64,000 nt of DNA from Bacillus testis (GTDB taxonomy: Bacteria > Bacillota > Bacilli > Bacillales > DSM-1321): positions 3,176,981-3,240,980 of the forward strand of contig NZ_LN851186.1 in NCBI RefSeq assembly GCF_001243895.1, read 5' to 3'. Shown piece by piece: positions 1 to 9,457 of this stretch. The position numbers and the translations under genes are program-made. The number at the start of each line of letters is the position of its first letter. Position 1 is the stretch's first letter. The notes below the pieces were generated by a model. The model was not told the DNA's origin and did not search any database. It worked only from the letters and a program-made list of their open reading frames with translations.

Positions 1-288
1 CTGCAGAAGAAACCCCCCGAGGATTTCAACCAACTTATGTTCCTGGAAATCATTGATAAAAGTCCCTTCGCCCCTTCGAGTTTCTATAAGGCCGAGCAGC
101 TCCAAAGCACGCAGCGCCTCTCTGACGGATGACCTCCCTGCTTGGAGCCGCTCTGATAGTTCACGCTCCGAAGGAATTTTGTCTCCTGGGAGAAGTCCAT
201 CTTCTTTTATCATATTCTTCAATTTTTCAACAATTTCCAAATATACCTTTGAGGATATCTTATCCGGTTTTTTCAATTCAGCCTTCAC
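1..288 (-). CDS. GntR/FadR-family transcriptional regulator, N-terminal part (cut by window edge)
   Basis: Reading the minus strand from a GTG at 288 gives 96 codons open to the window edge. Residues 29 to 58 carry the hallmark winged-helix pattern of GntR regulators (LPGDKIPSERELSERL, then SSVREALRALELLGLI), followed by a wing with RRGEGTF. The effector-binding C-terminal domain lies outside the window, so the FadR subfamily is inferred from the SVREALRALE helix. The GTG overlaps the TAG stop of the malic enzyme gene by one base, which implies translational coupling and one operon. The regulator may control malate or fatty acid metabolism (accD/accA follow in related genomes), but the ligand cannot be read here. 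Confidence 0.85.
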   Translation of the reverse strand, partial: MKAELKKPDKISSKVYLEIVEKLKNMIKEDGLLPGDKIPSERELSERLQAGRSSVREALRALELLGLIETRRGEGTFINDFQEHKLVEILGGFLLQ

Positions 289-1520
289 TACTTTCCGATG
301 ATTGCCAGTTCTTCTGTTTTTGCTTTTACTTCCTCAGGGTCTACCTTGATCCTTGCTACCCCTGTTTCCATAGCGGCTTTCGCTACGGCCGCAGCCACAG
401 CTGGTGCCACCCGTGGATCAAATGGCCCTGGTATCACATAATCAGCATGCAGCTCAGCAGGCTGAATCAGACCGGCAATGGCTTCTACAGCCGCCATTTT
501 CATTTTTTCATTGATGTGTGTGGCTCTGACATCAAGCGCCCCTCTGAATATTCCCGGAAAAGCCAGCACGTTATTGACCTGGTTAGGGAAATCCGAGCGT
601 CCAGTGCCGACCACTAGTGCTCCTGCTTCTTTTGCTTCCGCCGGCATAATTTCCGGTATCGGATTCGCCATAGCGAAAATGATCGGATGATCATTCATCG
701 ATTCGACATTTTCCTTCGTCAAACCTCCAGCTACAGAAACGCCGATGAACACATCTGCCCCTTTAATGACATCCGAGAGGCTTCCTTCTACCTTATCGCG
801 GTTAGTCACTTCAGCAATCTTATCTTTTACAGTATTCATGCCATATGGGCGGCCTTCAAAAATAGCGCCTTTACTGTCGCACATGATGACGTCACGGACA
901 CCATACGTAAATAATAGTTTAATAATGGCAATTCCTGCGGCACCCGCACCGTTAGCAACCACCCTAATTTCAGACATGCTTTTTCCAGCGAGCTTAAGGG
1001 CATTGACCAAGCCTGCAACTGTGACAATAGCCGTTCCATGCTGATCATCGTGGAATACTGGGATGTTTGTTTCTTTCTTGAGGCGTTCTTCGATGACAAA
1101 GCAGTTGGGAGCAGCGATATCTTCCAAATTAACACCGCCGAATGTCGGTTCAAGATACTTGACTGTCTGGACAATTTGGTCGACATCGGTTGTATTCAAG
1201 CAAAGAGGGAAGGCATCAACGCCGGCAAAACTCTTGAATAAAACCGCTTTTCCTTCCATGACAGGCATAGCAGCCTCAGGGCCGATATTACCTAAGCCCA
1301 AAACCGCTGTGCCATCGGAAACAACAGCTACCGTGTTACCTTTCATTGTGTATTCATAGACCAATTCAGGTTTATCATAGATATCCTTACATGGCTCTGC
1401 AACACCTGGAGAATAGGCTAAACTTAAGTCTTCAGCGTTTTTCACTTCTACTTTTGAAACAGTCTCCAATTTACCTTTATGAAGGCGGTGCATATGTAAA
1501 GCTTCATCTCTAAGTGTCAC
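288..1520 (-). CDS. ytsJ: NAD(P)-dependent malic enzyme (YtsJ type)
   Basis: Catalyses oxidative decarboxylation of malate to pyruvate, linking the TCA cycle to pyruvate and NADPH supply. With the GTG at 1520 the protein is 410 aa, the size of B. subtilis YtsJ. An AGGAG lies 8 bases before that GTG, whereas the upstream in-frame GTG at 1529 overlaps the Shine-Dalgarno. Visible family residues are the catalytic Tyr36 (LAYSPGVAEPC), Lys91 (EGKAVLFK), metal-binding Glu133-Asp134 (NLEDIAAP) and Asp159 (FHDDQHGTA), and the dinucleotide-binding NGAGAAG near residue 190. It is the compact bacterial form without a phosphotransacetylase tail. It lies 3' of dnaE on the same strand and is coupled to the GntR gene downstream. 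Cofactor preference is not readable from sequence alone. Confidence 0.95.
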   Translation of the reverse strand: MTLRDEALHMHRLHKGKLETVSKVEVKNAEDLSLAYSPGVAEPCKDIYDKPELVYEYTMKGNTVAVVSDGTAVLGLGNIGPEAAMPVMEGKAVLFKSFAGVDAFPLCLNTTDVDQIVQTVKYLEPTFGGVNLEDIAAPNCFVIEERLKKETNIPVFHDDQHGTAIVTVAGLVNALKLAGKSMSEIRVVANGAGAAGIAIIKLLFTYGVRDVIMCDSKGAIFEGRPYGMNTVKDKIAEVTNRDKVEGSLSDVIKGADVFIGVSVAGGLTKENVESMNDHPIIFAMANPIPEIMPAEAKEAGALVVGTGRSDFPNQVNNVLAFPGIFRGALDVRATHINEKMKMAAVEAIAGLIQPAELHADYVIPGPFDPRVAPAVAAAVAKAAMETGVARIKVDPEEVKAKTEELAIIGK

Positions 1521-1640
1521 GGTATTCACTCCTTATTAGTTAAAATAAGAGAAACAATTTAAATGAATGCGAGTTGCCGAAGTGGTCAGACCACACCGCA
1601 ATATGTTTCACTATATCATAATAAATTAGGATGTAAAAGT

Positions 1641-4600
1641 TTAAATATTTTTCACAATTACATTCCTGTTTCCTGCTGCCTCTTTTAATTCTCCAATCAA
1701 AGAAGGGGATACCTGGACCCAATCCCATAAAGGCAGCTGGATTGTCCGGCTCTCTTTTTCCTGGTAAAGCATAACGCGCGTCTTGCCGGGATACTTTTTC
1801 AATATACGGTTGACACGTTTCGACAAAACTGCTTGGTCTGCGTTTTTTTCCAGGCGGATATACAGAATCTCTGATTCTTCTTTTTGCCATTCTCGCAATT
1901 CTTCCAATGGATAAAGGTCGTTCACTATGAATTGCGGCTTTCCGTTTCGTAGTTCGGTCACTCCGCTTAAGATCGCTATGCTGCCCTTGCTCAAATGTAC
2001 GGCATGTTTTTTATACGCCGCCGGAAAGGCCACCGCCTCCAGTTCATCGCTTTCATCTGCAAGGGTAAGGAAGGCCATGACCTCTCCTTTTTTTGTACGG
2101 ATTGTGCGTTCCTCCGCTATATAAGCAGAAATGATATGCCGCTTATCGGTTTCTTCAATCGCTGTATACAACGGCACCGCTCCGAAATGGCGGAAAAGTT
2201 TTTTATGGGAAGCAAGCGGATGATCCGATATATAGAAACCGAGTACTTCTTTCTCGAATTCCAGTTTTGTCTCCAATGGGATTGGATCTACCTCTATATA
2301 CTTTGGCTTGATGTCAAACCCTGTCTGTTCAAACAAATCGAAGCTTTCTCCATCTCCGGAGACAAGTTCCGCATGATCGATCGCCACATCCAAACTGGCC
2401 AGAAGAGTGGCACGATCCATTCCCCATTCATCAAAAGCGCCTGCATGTACAAGGGCTTCAAGCATTTTGCGATTTATGATATGCAGTGGAACGCGGATGC
2501 AAAAATCGAATAAGTCGGTAAAAGGTCTGTCTTTCCGCGCTTGCACAATTTCTTTTACAGCATTGCCGCCAACCCCTTTGATGGCGGCCAAGCTGAAGGA
2601 GATGCCCTCTTCCTCTGCCTGGAAGGGATAGAAGCTTGTATTGATGGATGGGCCCAAAAGCGGGATATCCATTTTTCTGAGCTGGCGTGCATAAGAAGCA
2701 ATCTTGGCGTCGTTGCCGATGGCATTGCTCATGAGTGCAGCCATGAAATAAGCGGGATAATGCGCCTTTAAGTAAGCCAGCTGATAAGCGATCAAACTGT
2801 AAGCGGTGGCGTGCGCCAAAGGGAAACCATAATTGGCGAACTTGACAATATCGTTATAGATGGTTTCCGCCGTTTCCCTAGGATATCCTTGCTTTATACT
2901 TCCTTGTACGAACGCCATTCGCTGTTGCTCGAGTTCTTTTCCTTTCTTTTTGGAGACAGCCCGGCGCAGCAAGTCTGCTTCTCCCAGAGAAAATCCGGCA
3001 AACCGGGATGCAATCTGCATGATTTGTTCTTGGTACACGATAATGCCGTACGTATCTTTCAAAATCTCTTCCAGATCGCTGTGCAAGTACTCAACAGGCT
3101 CTTCCCCATTCTTGCGCCTGATGTAAGAAGGGATATTATCCATCGGTCCCGGACGATAAAGAGCATTGACGGCGACTAGTTCCGTGAATTTTTCTGGTTT
3201 CAACTGTTTAAGGACATTTTGCATTCCCTCGGATTCGAATTGGAATATACCGGCTGTATCACCTGTGCCAAGCATCCTCATTGTTGCTTCATCATTCATC
3301 GGCAGCTGTCTGATATCAATGGCCTTCCCTGTTTTTCTTCTGATGGATTGGATCACTCTTTCCATTAAGGTCAGATTCCGCAAGCCAAGGAAATCCATCT
3401 TCAATAATCCCAGCTCCTCAAGCTGGTCCATCGTACTCTGCGTTAAATGAATCCCATCATGGCCTTCCTGAATGGCAATACTTTCGGTCAGCTGGAGGTT
3501 GCTGATGACCACGCCGGCAGCATGTGTAGAAGTATGCCTTGGGAGCCCTTCCAGCTTCAATGCTGTATCGATTAGCTTTCTATTCAATTCATCACTTTCA
3601 TAAAAAGATTGCAGTTGTTTTGATTCACGAAGGGCGTCTTTAATGGTCAAACCGACACGCCCCGGCACCATTTTGGACAACTGCTCCAGTTCCCGGGTGT
3701 TCAAGCCGAACACTCTTCCGGTATCCCTTAAAGAAGCTTTGGCCGCAAAAGTGCCGAACGTAATAATCTGGGCAACATGCAATGCGCCATATTTTTCTGC
3801 TACATAAGCAATTACCTCGTCCCTTCTAATATCCGAAAAATCGATATCTATATCGGGCATACTGATTCGTTCAGGATTCAAAAACCGCTCAAAAAGCAGA
3901 TTATACTTCATAGGATCTACGTCTGTTATCCGGAGCACATAGGCTACCATCGATCCGGCAGCCGATCCCCGGCCCGGTCCGGTCATGATATGGTTCTGCC
4001 GCGCAAATTTCATGAAATCCCATACAATCAGAAAATAATCGCTGTAATTCATTTTGCTGATGACATCAAGCTCATATTGAAGCCGGTCCCAATACGGCTT
4101 AGGTGCATCCGGATAGCGTTCCCGAAACCCTTCCCGACATAACTGCGCCAGCAATTCACCTGCCGGCATGTCTCCCGGATACTTAGGCAAAAGCTTCTGG
4201 TGGAAAGGAATCTCCACTTCACAGGATGCCGCAATGCGGACTGAATTCCGGACTGCTTCCGGAGAATCCTGAAATGCGCGGAGTACTTCTTCGCCCGTTT
4301 TGAAATACCCGGTTCCTCTGCCAGGAGCATCGGAAGGCATTTCGCTTAATTTCACTCCTAACTTCAGCGCCTGCATGACCCTATAGGCAAGTTCATCCTC
4401 AGGCTTCATATAAAGAACGGGCGAAGTCGCGACAGTAAGGGTTTCCGTGTCCATAGCCAATTGCCTAACAGCCCCTTCCAACGGGCATCCTTCCTGTAAC
4501 GACAGATACACATTCGATGATCCGAACAATTCTTTCCAAAGTATAACAGCTGCCTCTGCTTCTTCTCTGCTTTCACTGGCAAGACAGCTTTCCACATATC

Positions 4601-4979
4601 CTTCCCGCCCGGGAGATATGGCGATCAAGTGCGCGCTATACCCTTTCAGCCAGCGAAGGGGAATCCCGGCCTTTGATTTAGTTTGAATCGCACTGCTGAT
4701 TTTCAAAAGATTTTTATAGCCCGCTTGGTTCTTTGCCAACAACAATAAAGGATGCGATTGCTCTTCATGCAGCACATCCGCCAAAAGCCCGATAATCGGC
4801 TTAATGCCGGCTGCTTTGCAAGCTTTATAAAAAGGAACCGCCCCATACATGACATTCCTATCCGCCAGGGCTATGGAGTCCATTCCATTATCTGTAGCGG
4901 CTTGTATCAAGTCATCGATCCGGACAGTGCTTGACAACAAACTGTAGGCAGACTGAACGTGAAGATGAACGAAATCCAT
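1641..4979 (-). CDS. dnaE: DNA polymerase III alpha subunit DnaE
   Basis: The second replicative polymerase of low-GC Gram-positives; it extends RNA primers on the lagging strand before PolC takes over. The chosen ATG at 4979 follows AGGAAGGG and gives 1112 aa starting with the PHP-domain motif HLHVQSAYSLL; a longer reading frame reaching 5111 has no family support. Seen in order: PHP domain (1-270), palm with GPGRGSAAGS near 335 and the catalytic Asp376/Asp378 (PDIDIDF), third acidic motif LKMDFLGLRNL, fingers with YQEQIM, helix-hairpin-helix, and an OB fold toward the C-terminus (KKGEVMAFLTL). No proofreading exonuclease domain, as expected for DnaE1-class enzymes. Divergent from ytrH. Confidence 0.97.
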   Translation of the reverse strand: MDFVHLHVQSAYSLLSSTVRIDDLIQAATDNGMDSIALADRNVMYGAVPFYKACKAAGIKPIIGLLADVLHEEQSHPLLLLAKNQAGYKNLLKISSAIQTKSKAGIPLRWLKGYSAHLIAISPGREGYVESCLASESREEAEAAVILWKELFGSSNVYLSLQEGCPLEGAVRQLAMDTETLTVATSPVLYMKPEDELAYRVMQALKLGVKLSEMPSDAPGRGTGYFKTGEEVLRAFQDSPEAVRNSVRIAASCEVEIPFHQKLLPKYPGDMPAGELLAQLCREGFRERYPDAPKPYWDRLQYELDVISKMNYSDYFLIVWDFMKFARQNHIMTGPGRGSAAGSMVAYVLRITDVDPMKYNLLFERFLNPERISMPDIDIDFSDIRRDEVIAYVAEKYGALHVAQIITFGTFAAKASLRDTGRVFGLNTRELEQLSKMVPGRVGLTIKDALRESKQLQSFYESDELNRKLIDTALKLEGLPRHTSTHAAGVVISNLQLTESIAIQEGHDGIHLTQSTMDQLEELGLLKMDFLGLRNLTLMERVIQSIRRKTGKAIDIRQLPMNDEATMRMLGTGDTAGIFQFESEGMQNVLKQLKPEKFTELVAVNALYRPGPMDNIPSYIRRKNGEEPVEYLHSDLEEILKDTYGIIVYQEQIMQIASRFAGFSLGEADLLRRAVSKKKGKELEQQRMAFVQGSIKQGYPRETAETIYNDIVKFANYGFPLAHATAYSLIAYQLAYLKAHYPAYFMAALMSNAIGNDAKIASYARQLRKMDIPLLGPSINTSFYPFQAEEEGISFSLAAIKGVGGNAVKEIVQARKDRPFTDLFDFCIRVPLHIINRKMLEALVHAGAFDEWGMDRATLLASLDVAIDHAELVSGDGESFDLFEQTGFDIKPKYIEVDPIPLETKLEFEKEVLGFYISDHPLASHKKLFRHFGAVPLYTAIEETDKRHIISAYIAEERTIRTKKGEVMAFLTLADESDELEAVAFPAAYKKHAVHLSKGSIAILSGVTELRNGKPQFIVNDLYPLEELREWQKEESEILYIRLEKNADQAVLSKRVNRILKKYPGKTRVMLYQEKESRTIQLPLWDWVQVSPSLIGELKEAAGNRNVIVKNI

Positions 4980-5182
4980 ATAAACCCTTCCTTTCTTGAA
5001 CATTTTCTTACCCATAGTATAAAGATTTTTACAGCAAAAAGAAAATATGTTCTGTTTTGCATGGCAATGGAATGATCTGCATATACATGGATTATCCGGT
5101 GGCATGTCCATACGTTACCGGGCTTATCACATTGTAGGGGGCCAAGGCCTATCGCAATTCGTTTAGTAAAGGATGGGATTCT

Positions 5183-5518
5183 ATGAATGAAGCGTTTTTT
5201 CCTGCTTTTTTAAATAGTTTTTTTATAGCGTTGGGCGTCTTGCTGGGCGGTGCTTTCATTGGCGGCATCGCTGCTTTTTTTACGAATCAACCGCCTTTGA
5301 CGACGATTCTGCGCCTATCGGAAAGCTTGCGGATATGGGCTATTGTAGCCGCAATCGGCGGGACATTTGATACTTTCTACACATTTGAAAGAGGCATATT
5401 CCAGGGGGAAACGCGGGATATCGTCAAACAGATTCTTTGGATACTTGCTGCGCTGGGCGGCGCCAATACAGGTGCCGTTATCATTAAATGGTTTACTCAG
5501 GAGCATCTCCCGCTATGA
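5183..5518 (+). CDS. ytrH: Sporulation membrane protein YtrH
   Basis: Small (111 aa) hydrophobic protein with three predicted membrane stretches (about residues 10-32, 48-62 and 85-104) around a GTFDTFYTFERG core. It matches the YtrH family, which B. subtilis makes in the mother cell and which is needed for efficient sporulation. GGATGGG precedes the ATG. It overlaps ytrI by four bases (ATGA), so the two are translationally coupled. It runs divergently from dnaE, as in B. subtilis. Confidence 0.93.
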   Translation: MNEAFFPAFLNSFFIALGVLLGGAFIGGIAAFFTNQPPLTTILRLSESLRIWAIVAAIGGTFDTFYTFERGIFQGETRDIVKQILWILAALGGANTGAVIIKWFTQEHLPL

Positions 5519-6015
5519 GATCGCCATATGTCCAATTTAATGCATCTTGGCAGCGCTTCTTCGCCGGGGCGGCAATTGGTGCGATCGTCAGTTGGCTTCT
5601 GTTTCTGCATATGTACAGCATCATGCAAGAGAAGCAGATTGCGACCATCCGCTCCCAAAAACAAATTATTGTCGACCAAAAGAACAAAATTGATATATGG
5701 GAAAAAGAATCTCAATCGCAAAACAAAGAAACAATCAAAAAAATGAAAATACATGAGATACAGGTTAGCATCACCAATTACCGGGAACTGAAATTGGATT
5801 TGCTATCCGCCATGGAGGCGCAGGAGGCGATCCGCAAAGATTTAAGCTCATTGTTGACTAAAGATGTGGAAAGCGTCTACAAAAGCAAATACCTCATCAA
5901 AAAAACAATAGAAAACAAGCAGCTGATCTTGAATGAGAAGACTTATTCTTTTGAGGTGGCGGAAGTACTCTTTTATTCGACATTGCACATAGAAGTAATC
6001 ATCAAAAGAGTGTAA
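5515..6015 (+). CDS. ytrI: Sporulation membrane protein YtrI
   Basis: 166 aa when read from the ATG at 5515 that overlaps the ytrH stop (ATGA). An N-terminal membrane anchor (about residues 13-32) is followed by a charged, probably coiled-coil segment rich in Lys, Gln and Glu and a C-terminal soluble part. Size, position and topology match YtrI, which is co-transcribed with ytrH in the sporulation mother-cell programme. The biochemical role is unknown; a membrane-anchored scaffold or partner of YtrH is an inference. Confidence 0.9.
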   Translation: MRSPYVQFNASWQRFFAGAAIGAIVSWLLFLHMYSIMQEKQIATIRSQKQIIVDQKNKIDIWEKESQSQNKETIKKMKIHEIQVSITNYRELKLDLLSAMEAQEAIRKDLSSLLTKDVESVYKSKYLIKKTIENKQLILNEKTYSFEVAEVLFYSTLHIEVIIKRV

Positions 6016-6120
6016 GAGAAATAATCGGCAGTAGATCATAGCATTGCGCAGAGGACAAGAACTTCAGCGCTTACGTTATGTACAATACCGACAGGTTAAA
6101 AAGGAAACGTATACTATACG

Positions 6121-6155
6121 AAAAAGCTGCCGAACTTATACGGCAGCTTTTTCTT
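6121..6155. terminator. Bidirectional terminator between ytrI and nrnA
   Basis: Perfect 12-bp stem (AAAAAGCTGCCG / CGGCAGCTTTTT) with an 8-base loop and A and T runs on both sides, placed between the convergent ytrI and nrnA genes. Confidence 0.9.
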
Positions 6156-6161
6156 GACTGT

Positions 6162-7115
6162 CTATAGTGAACCCTGATAGTTTTGGCATGCTTTTTCCAC
6201 TTCTGCCATAACTGCTTCCGCTTCGGACCAGGAGGATATGGTCGCGCCGGACGCAAGCGGATGTCCTCCGCCATTGAATTTTTTGGCAATCGTATTGATG
6301 ATTGGGCCTTTGGAACGGAAGCGTACGCGGATGTCGTTCTCTTCTTCAATAAAGAACACCCATGCCTTCAATCCTTTGACTGAACCTAGATTACTGACCA
6401 ATTGGGAGGCATCGGAAGCCTTTGCCCCATAAGAAGCCAGCGTTTCTTGATCCAGGACCAGCTTTCCTGCACCCGCTGGGGAAATCTCGAAATGCTGCAT
6501 CACATAACCGTTCAAGCGGATAATATTTTCCTCCATATCATACATTTGATTGTACAATTGAGTGCGCGAGAAATTATACTCAATCAGTTCGCCGGCATAC
6601 TTGAAGGTTTTTTCCGTCGTGCTCGGATACAGAAAACGGCCTGTATCCCCCACAATTCCCGCATATAACAAACGGGCGGCTTCATCATTCATCTTTAGTC
6701 CCTTCTCTTTTCCATACAGATAAAACTCATAAATCAGCTCGCTCGTCGAACTAGCGCCCGTGTCGACCCAGCAAAGATTCCCGTACGCATCGTCATTCGG
6801 ATGGTGGTCAATTTTCACCAATTTAGCGCCTTGATTATAACGCTGGTCACAGACCCGCTCCTGATTGGCGGTATCGCATACGATCACTAGGGCATTGTCA
6901 TAGACCTGATCCTCAATCTTGTCGAGGCGCTTCAGAAAATGAAGTGATTCTTCTTCCTGGCCGACACAATAAATATGTTTTTCCGGGAAAGAAATTTTCA
7001 GTATTTCCCCCAGGCCGCATTGAGACCCATAGGCATCGGGATCGGGCCGTACATGCCGGTGCAATATGATCGTGTCGTATTCTTTAATGGCTTGTAAAAT
7101 CTCTTCTTTAATCAT
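6162..7115 (-). CDS. nrnA: Bifunctional oligoribonuclease / pAp phosphatase NrnA
   Basis: DHH/DHHA1 phosphoesterase that degrades 2-5 nt RNAs (nanoRNA) and dephosphorylates 3',5'-pAp. 317 aa, typical for NrnA. The N-terminal DHH domain shows HRHVRPDPDAYGSQ (residues 19-32), CDTAN, and DHHPNDD, which bind Mn2+. The C-terminal DHHA1 domain ends with the substrate-gripping GGGHPLASGA. A GAAGGGA ribosome site precedes the ATG. It sits on the minus strand between ytrI and ytpI as in B. subtilis (ytqI). Confidence 0.96.
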   Translation of the reverse strand: MIKEEILQAIKEYDTIILHRHVRPDPDAYGSQCGLGEILKISFPEKHIYCVGQEEESLHFLKRLDKIEDQVYDNALVIVCDTANQERVCDQRYNQGAKLVKIDHHPNDDAYGNLCWVDTGASSTSELIYEFYLYGKEKGLKMNDEAARLLYAGIVGDTGRFLYPSTTEKTFKYAGELIEYNFSRTQLYNQMYDMEENIIRLNGYVMQHFEISPAGAGKLVLDQETLASYGAKASDASQLVSNLGSVKGLKAWVFFIEEENDIRVRFRSKGPIINTIAKKFNGGGHPLASGATISSWSEAEAVMAEVEKACQNYQGSL

Positions 7116-7240
7116 TCCGAAATCTTCCCTTCGTTAGCTATTCTTTCTCACTCTTACTTTGCTTTTTTTTCCATAATTGTAGCATTTATGTACAAATCTC
7201 GTTACAATAAATTCAGATTAACACTTTGGAGGTACTGTAT

Positions 7241-7552
7241 ATGCCTGTCTTCGTTATTCTCATCACATTTTCAGTAGGATTTTACCTTTTTTATAAGATT
7301 AAATTTTTCCGGACAAAAAGGCCGATGGAGCGCAAATGGCTGTCCGCTAAATCCTCGATGGCTCTAGGATTGTTTGTTGCTTTGTTCGGCATCAATCAAC
7401 TATTCCTTTTCCAGACTGCAACGACTTATATCATTTCCGCTGTCTTTATGATCATCGGTTTGTTAAGTGCCTGGAACGGATTCAGGGCCTACCGTTATTT
7501 CCTTCCGCTTGCGGCTGACGAGGCCGATCACCTTCGCCAAGCGAGACTTTAA
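7241..7552 (+). CDS. ytpI: Small membrane protein YtpI
   Basis: 103 aa from the ATG at 7241, which has GGAGGT eight bases upstream; the slightly longer TTG frame start at 7226 overlaps this ribosome site and is rejected. Three hydrophobic segments (roughly 1-17, 37-55, 59-79) and a short charged tail. Matches YtpI in size and position. Function unknown. Confidence 0.88.
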   Translation: MPVFVILITFSVGFYLFYKIKFFRTKRPMERKWLSAKSSMALGLFVALFGINQLFLFQTATTYIISAVFMIIGLLSAWNGFRAYRYFLPLAADEADHLRQARL

Positions 7553-7558
7553 TATCCA

Positions 7559-7591
7559 AACAAAAGGATGCGTACAAGCATCCTTTTGTTC
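7559..7591. terminator. Bidirectional terminator between ytpI and ytoI
   Basis: Stem AACAAAAGGATG / CATCCTTTTGTT with a short loop, between convergent ytpI and ytoI; T-rich on the plus strand. Confidence 0.85.
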
Positions 7592-7614
7592 TTAATCATT
7601 TATGCAACCCCAAC

Positions 7615-8934
7615 TCAATGACGATCCAGCAATTGGCACATCATCATTGTTTTGCCTACCAATTTGCCTTCATTGAATACCTCTATATCCACTTTCCCGA
7701 ATTTTCGGCCGACTTCGAGCACTTTCGGCACGATTTCCAACTGGCTGTCTATCTGGACAGGCTTTATGAAATAAATCGTCATATTTTCCACTACCAGATC
7801 GCCTCTTTTGAAAGTGCGCAGTACACGGTTTGCCGCCTCTGTAACAATGGTTGTGAATACGCCATAGGAGATGGTTCCTAGATAGTTCGTCATCTGCGGT
7901 GTTACTTCACATCTGTATACTTCCTCTCCCTTATTCTTGCCTGGGACTGAAACCAGTTGGGAAGCAATCACATCATCGATCGTCTCACCCACTTGCGGTT
8001 GGCGCTGGATCATTTGCAGGGCCTTTAGTACATCCTGCCTGCTGATGATTCCCTGCAGATTATTGTGGTTATCGACGACGGGAAGCATTTCGATTCCTTC
8101 CCATACCATTGTATGCGCTGAAGAAGCAACGCTTGTTTTACCACTGACCGTCATTGGCTGCTTTGTCATGACTTTATCAATTAATGTATCATGGGATGCC
8201 CCCATAATATCCTTGGCAGTCACCACGCCAATTACCTTATTGTTGGCATCGACGACAGGAAAACGGCTATGTGTGGTTTCTTCATTCAATTCGAACCAAA
8301 GGCCGACCGTATCCCCTGAATGAAGATAAGCCGTATCTTCAAGTGATGTAAGAATATCCTCCACCTGAAGGATTTCTTTCTTGATCAATTGGTCATAGAT
8401 TGCCCTGTTAATTAACGTCGCCACAGTAAACGTATCATAGGAACTAGAAATGATCGGAAGCTGCAGATCATCTGCGATTTTCTTCACATGGTCATCGGTG
8501 TCAAAACCGCCTGTAATCAGGACAGCAGCCCCCGCCTGCAGAGCGAGCTCATGGGCATTGGTCCGGTTACCGATGATCAATAAATTGCCGGCTCCAGTGT
8601 AGCGCATCATCGCTTCCAGCTTCATTGCGCCAATGACGAACTTATTCAGCGTCTTATGGAGCCCTGCTTTTCCGCCCAAGACTTGTCCATCGACAATATT
8701 AACAACTTCCGCATAAGTCAACTTTTCAATATTCTCTTTTTTCTTTCGCTCAATACGGATCGTGCCTACCCGTTCGATTGTGCTTACATATCCCTTATTC
8801 TCCGCATCCTTAATCGCTCTATATGCCGTTCCTTCACTTACGCTCAATTCTTTGGCGATCTGACGGACTGATATTTTTTCTCCGATAGGGAGCTCATCTA
8901 TATATTTTAATATTTGTTCATGCTTTGTAGCCAA
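7615..8934 (-). CDS. ytoI: HTH-DRTGG-CBS-hotdog regulator YtoI (SpxR-like)
   Basis: 439 aa, the length of B. subtilis YtoI. Domain order: N-terminal winged helix (residues 1-65, EKISVRQIAKELSVSEGTAYRAIKDAE), DRTGG domain (about 70-180), two CBS domains (about 195-310, each with the FPVVD/LPVVD strand) and a C-terminal MaoC/hotdog-like domain (about 330-435). Streptococcal relatives are called SpxR. CBS and DRTGG domains usually bind adenine nucleotides, so a nucleotide-sensing DNA-binding protein is likely. The start is a TTG (8934), with GGGTG seven to eight bases upstream. Target genes are unknown. Confidence 0.9.
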   Translation of the reverse strand: MATKHEQILKYIDELPIGEKISVRQIAKELSVSEGTAYRAIKDAENKGYVSTIERVGTIRIERKKKENIEKLTYAEVVNIVDGQVLGGKAGLHKTLNKFVIGAMKLEAMMRYTGAGNLLIIGNRTNAHELALQAGAAVLITGGFDTDDHVKKIADDLQLPIISSSYDTFTVATLINRAIYDQLIKKEILQVEDILTSLEDTAYLHSGDTVGLWFELNEETTHSRFPVVDANNKVIGVVTAKDIMGASHDTLIDKVMTKQPMTVSGKTSVASSAHTMVWEGIEMLPVVDNHNNLQGIISRQDVLKALQMIQRQPQVGETIDDVIASQLVSVPGKNKGEEVYRCEVTPQMTNYLGTISYGVFTTIVTEAANRVLRTFKRGDLVVENMTIYFIKPVQIDSQLEIVPKVLEVGRKFGKVDIEVFNEGKLVGKTMMMCQLLDRH

Positions 8935-9006
8935 AGCTCTTCACCCTTTACAAAAACCGTTTATCTCCATTATAAGGGTAAAGAGCGCCCACTTACAATT
9001 ATCGCC

Positions 9007-9243
9007 TTAATAATTGTACGTTCTTTTTCTTTCTTTCGCCTCTTGATTAGCTGGAATCCGTTTAGCGCGCTTAGCTTTGTATAAGATAGCCGATAAATTG
9101 CCGGCAACTGCGCAAAAGGCCAATAACAACCATCCTCCAGCAAACAGAATCTGTGTCGGTTCCGTGTAAAGCTTTATATGCGGAATGGCGTAATACAGCA
9201 TAACCCCTATCAATAATAAACACATATACAATCTTTCTCTCAT
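9007..9243 (-). CDS. Small two-TM membrane protein, unknown
   Basis: 78 aa from the ATG at 9243 (GAAGGATGG upstream); longer starts up to 9267 are possible. Two hydrophobic helices (about residues 4-21 and 31-53) and a Lys/Arg-rich C-terminal tail (KAKRAKR, then KERKR), so both ends probably face the cytoplasm. I do not recognise the family. It lies upstream of ytoI on the same strand, with about 70 bp between. Confidence 0.65.
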   Translation of the reverse strand: MRERLYMCLLLIGVMLYYAIPHIKLYTEPTQILFAGGWLLLAFCAVAGNLSAILYKAKRAKRIPANQEAKERKRTYNY

Positions 9244-9413
9244 TGTTACCCATCCTTCCATCTTCATTCACTGCCATTGTATGCAGGCCCAATTGAAAGA
9301 AGAAGAAAAAACGCCCGAAAAATATGTGAGTGATACTCTTTTGAGGGATGATCGTTTTATAAGGATTAATAGAGTTTATATATCCTCTTTTTCCATTTAT
9401 TGTATTCTTAAAG

Positions 9414-9419
9414 TATAAT
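9414..9419 (+). promoter_or_regulatory. Probable sigma-A -10 box for the lipoprotein gene
   Basis: A consensus TATAAT at 9414-9419 lies in an AT-rich stretch 39 bp before the GTG start at 9458. The -35 position (9391-9396, TTCCAT, spacer 17) is a poor match. Confidence 0.5.
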
Positions 9420-9457
9420 TAATAGAAAATAGTGTAACAAAGGGGATTTGTATAAAA

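Noticed and set aside
1..6. PstI-type hexamer at the very first base
   Set aside because: The GntR frame continues through it; likely just the window edge or chance.
4980..5111. Upstream extension of dnaE
   Set aside because: No family similarity in the first 44 residues, and AGGAAGGG sits before 4979.
5077..5117. Sigma-E promoter of ytrH
   Set aside because: A CATACGTT resembles the -10, but no -35 sits at the right distance.
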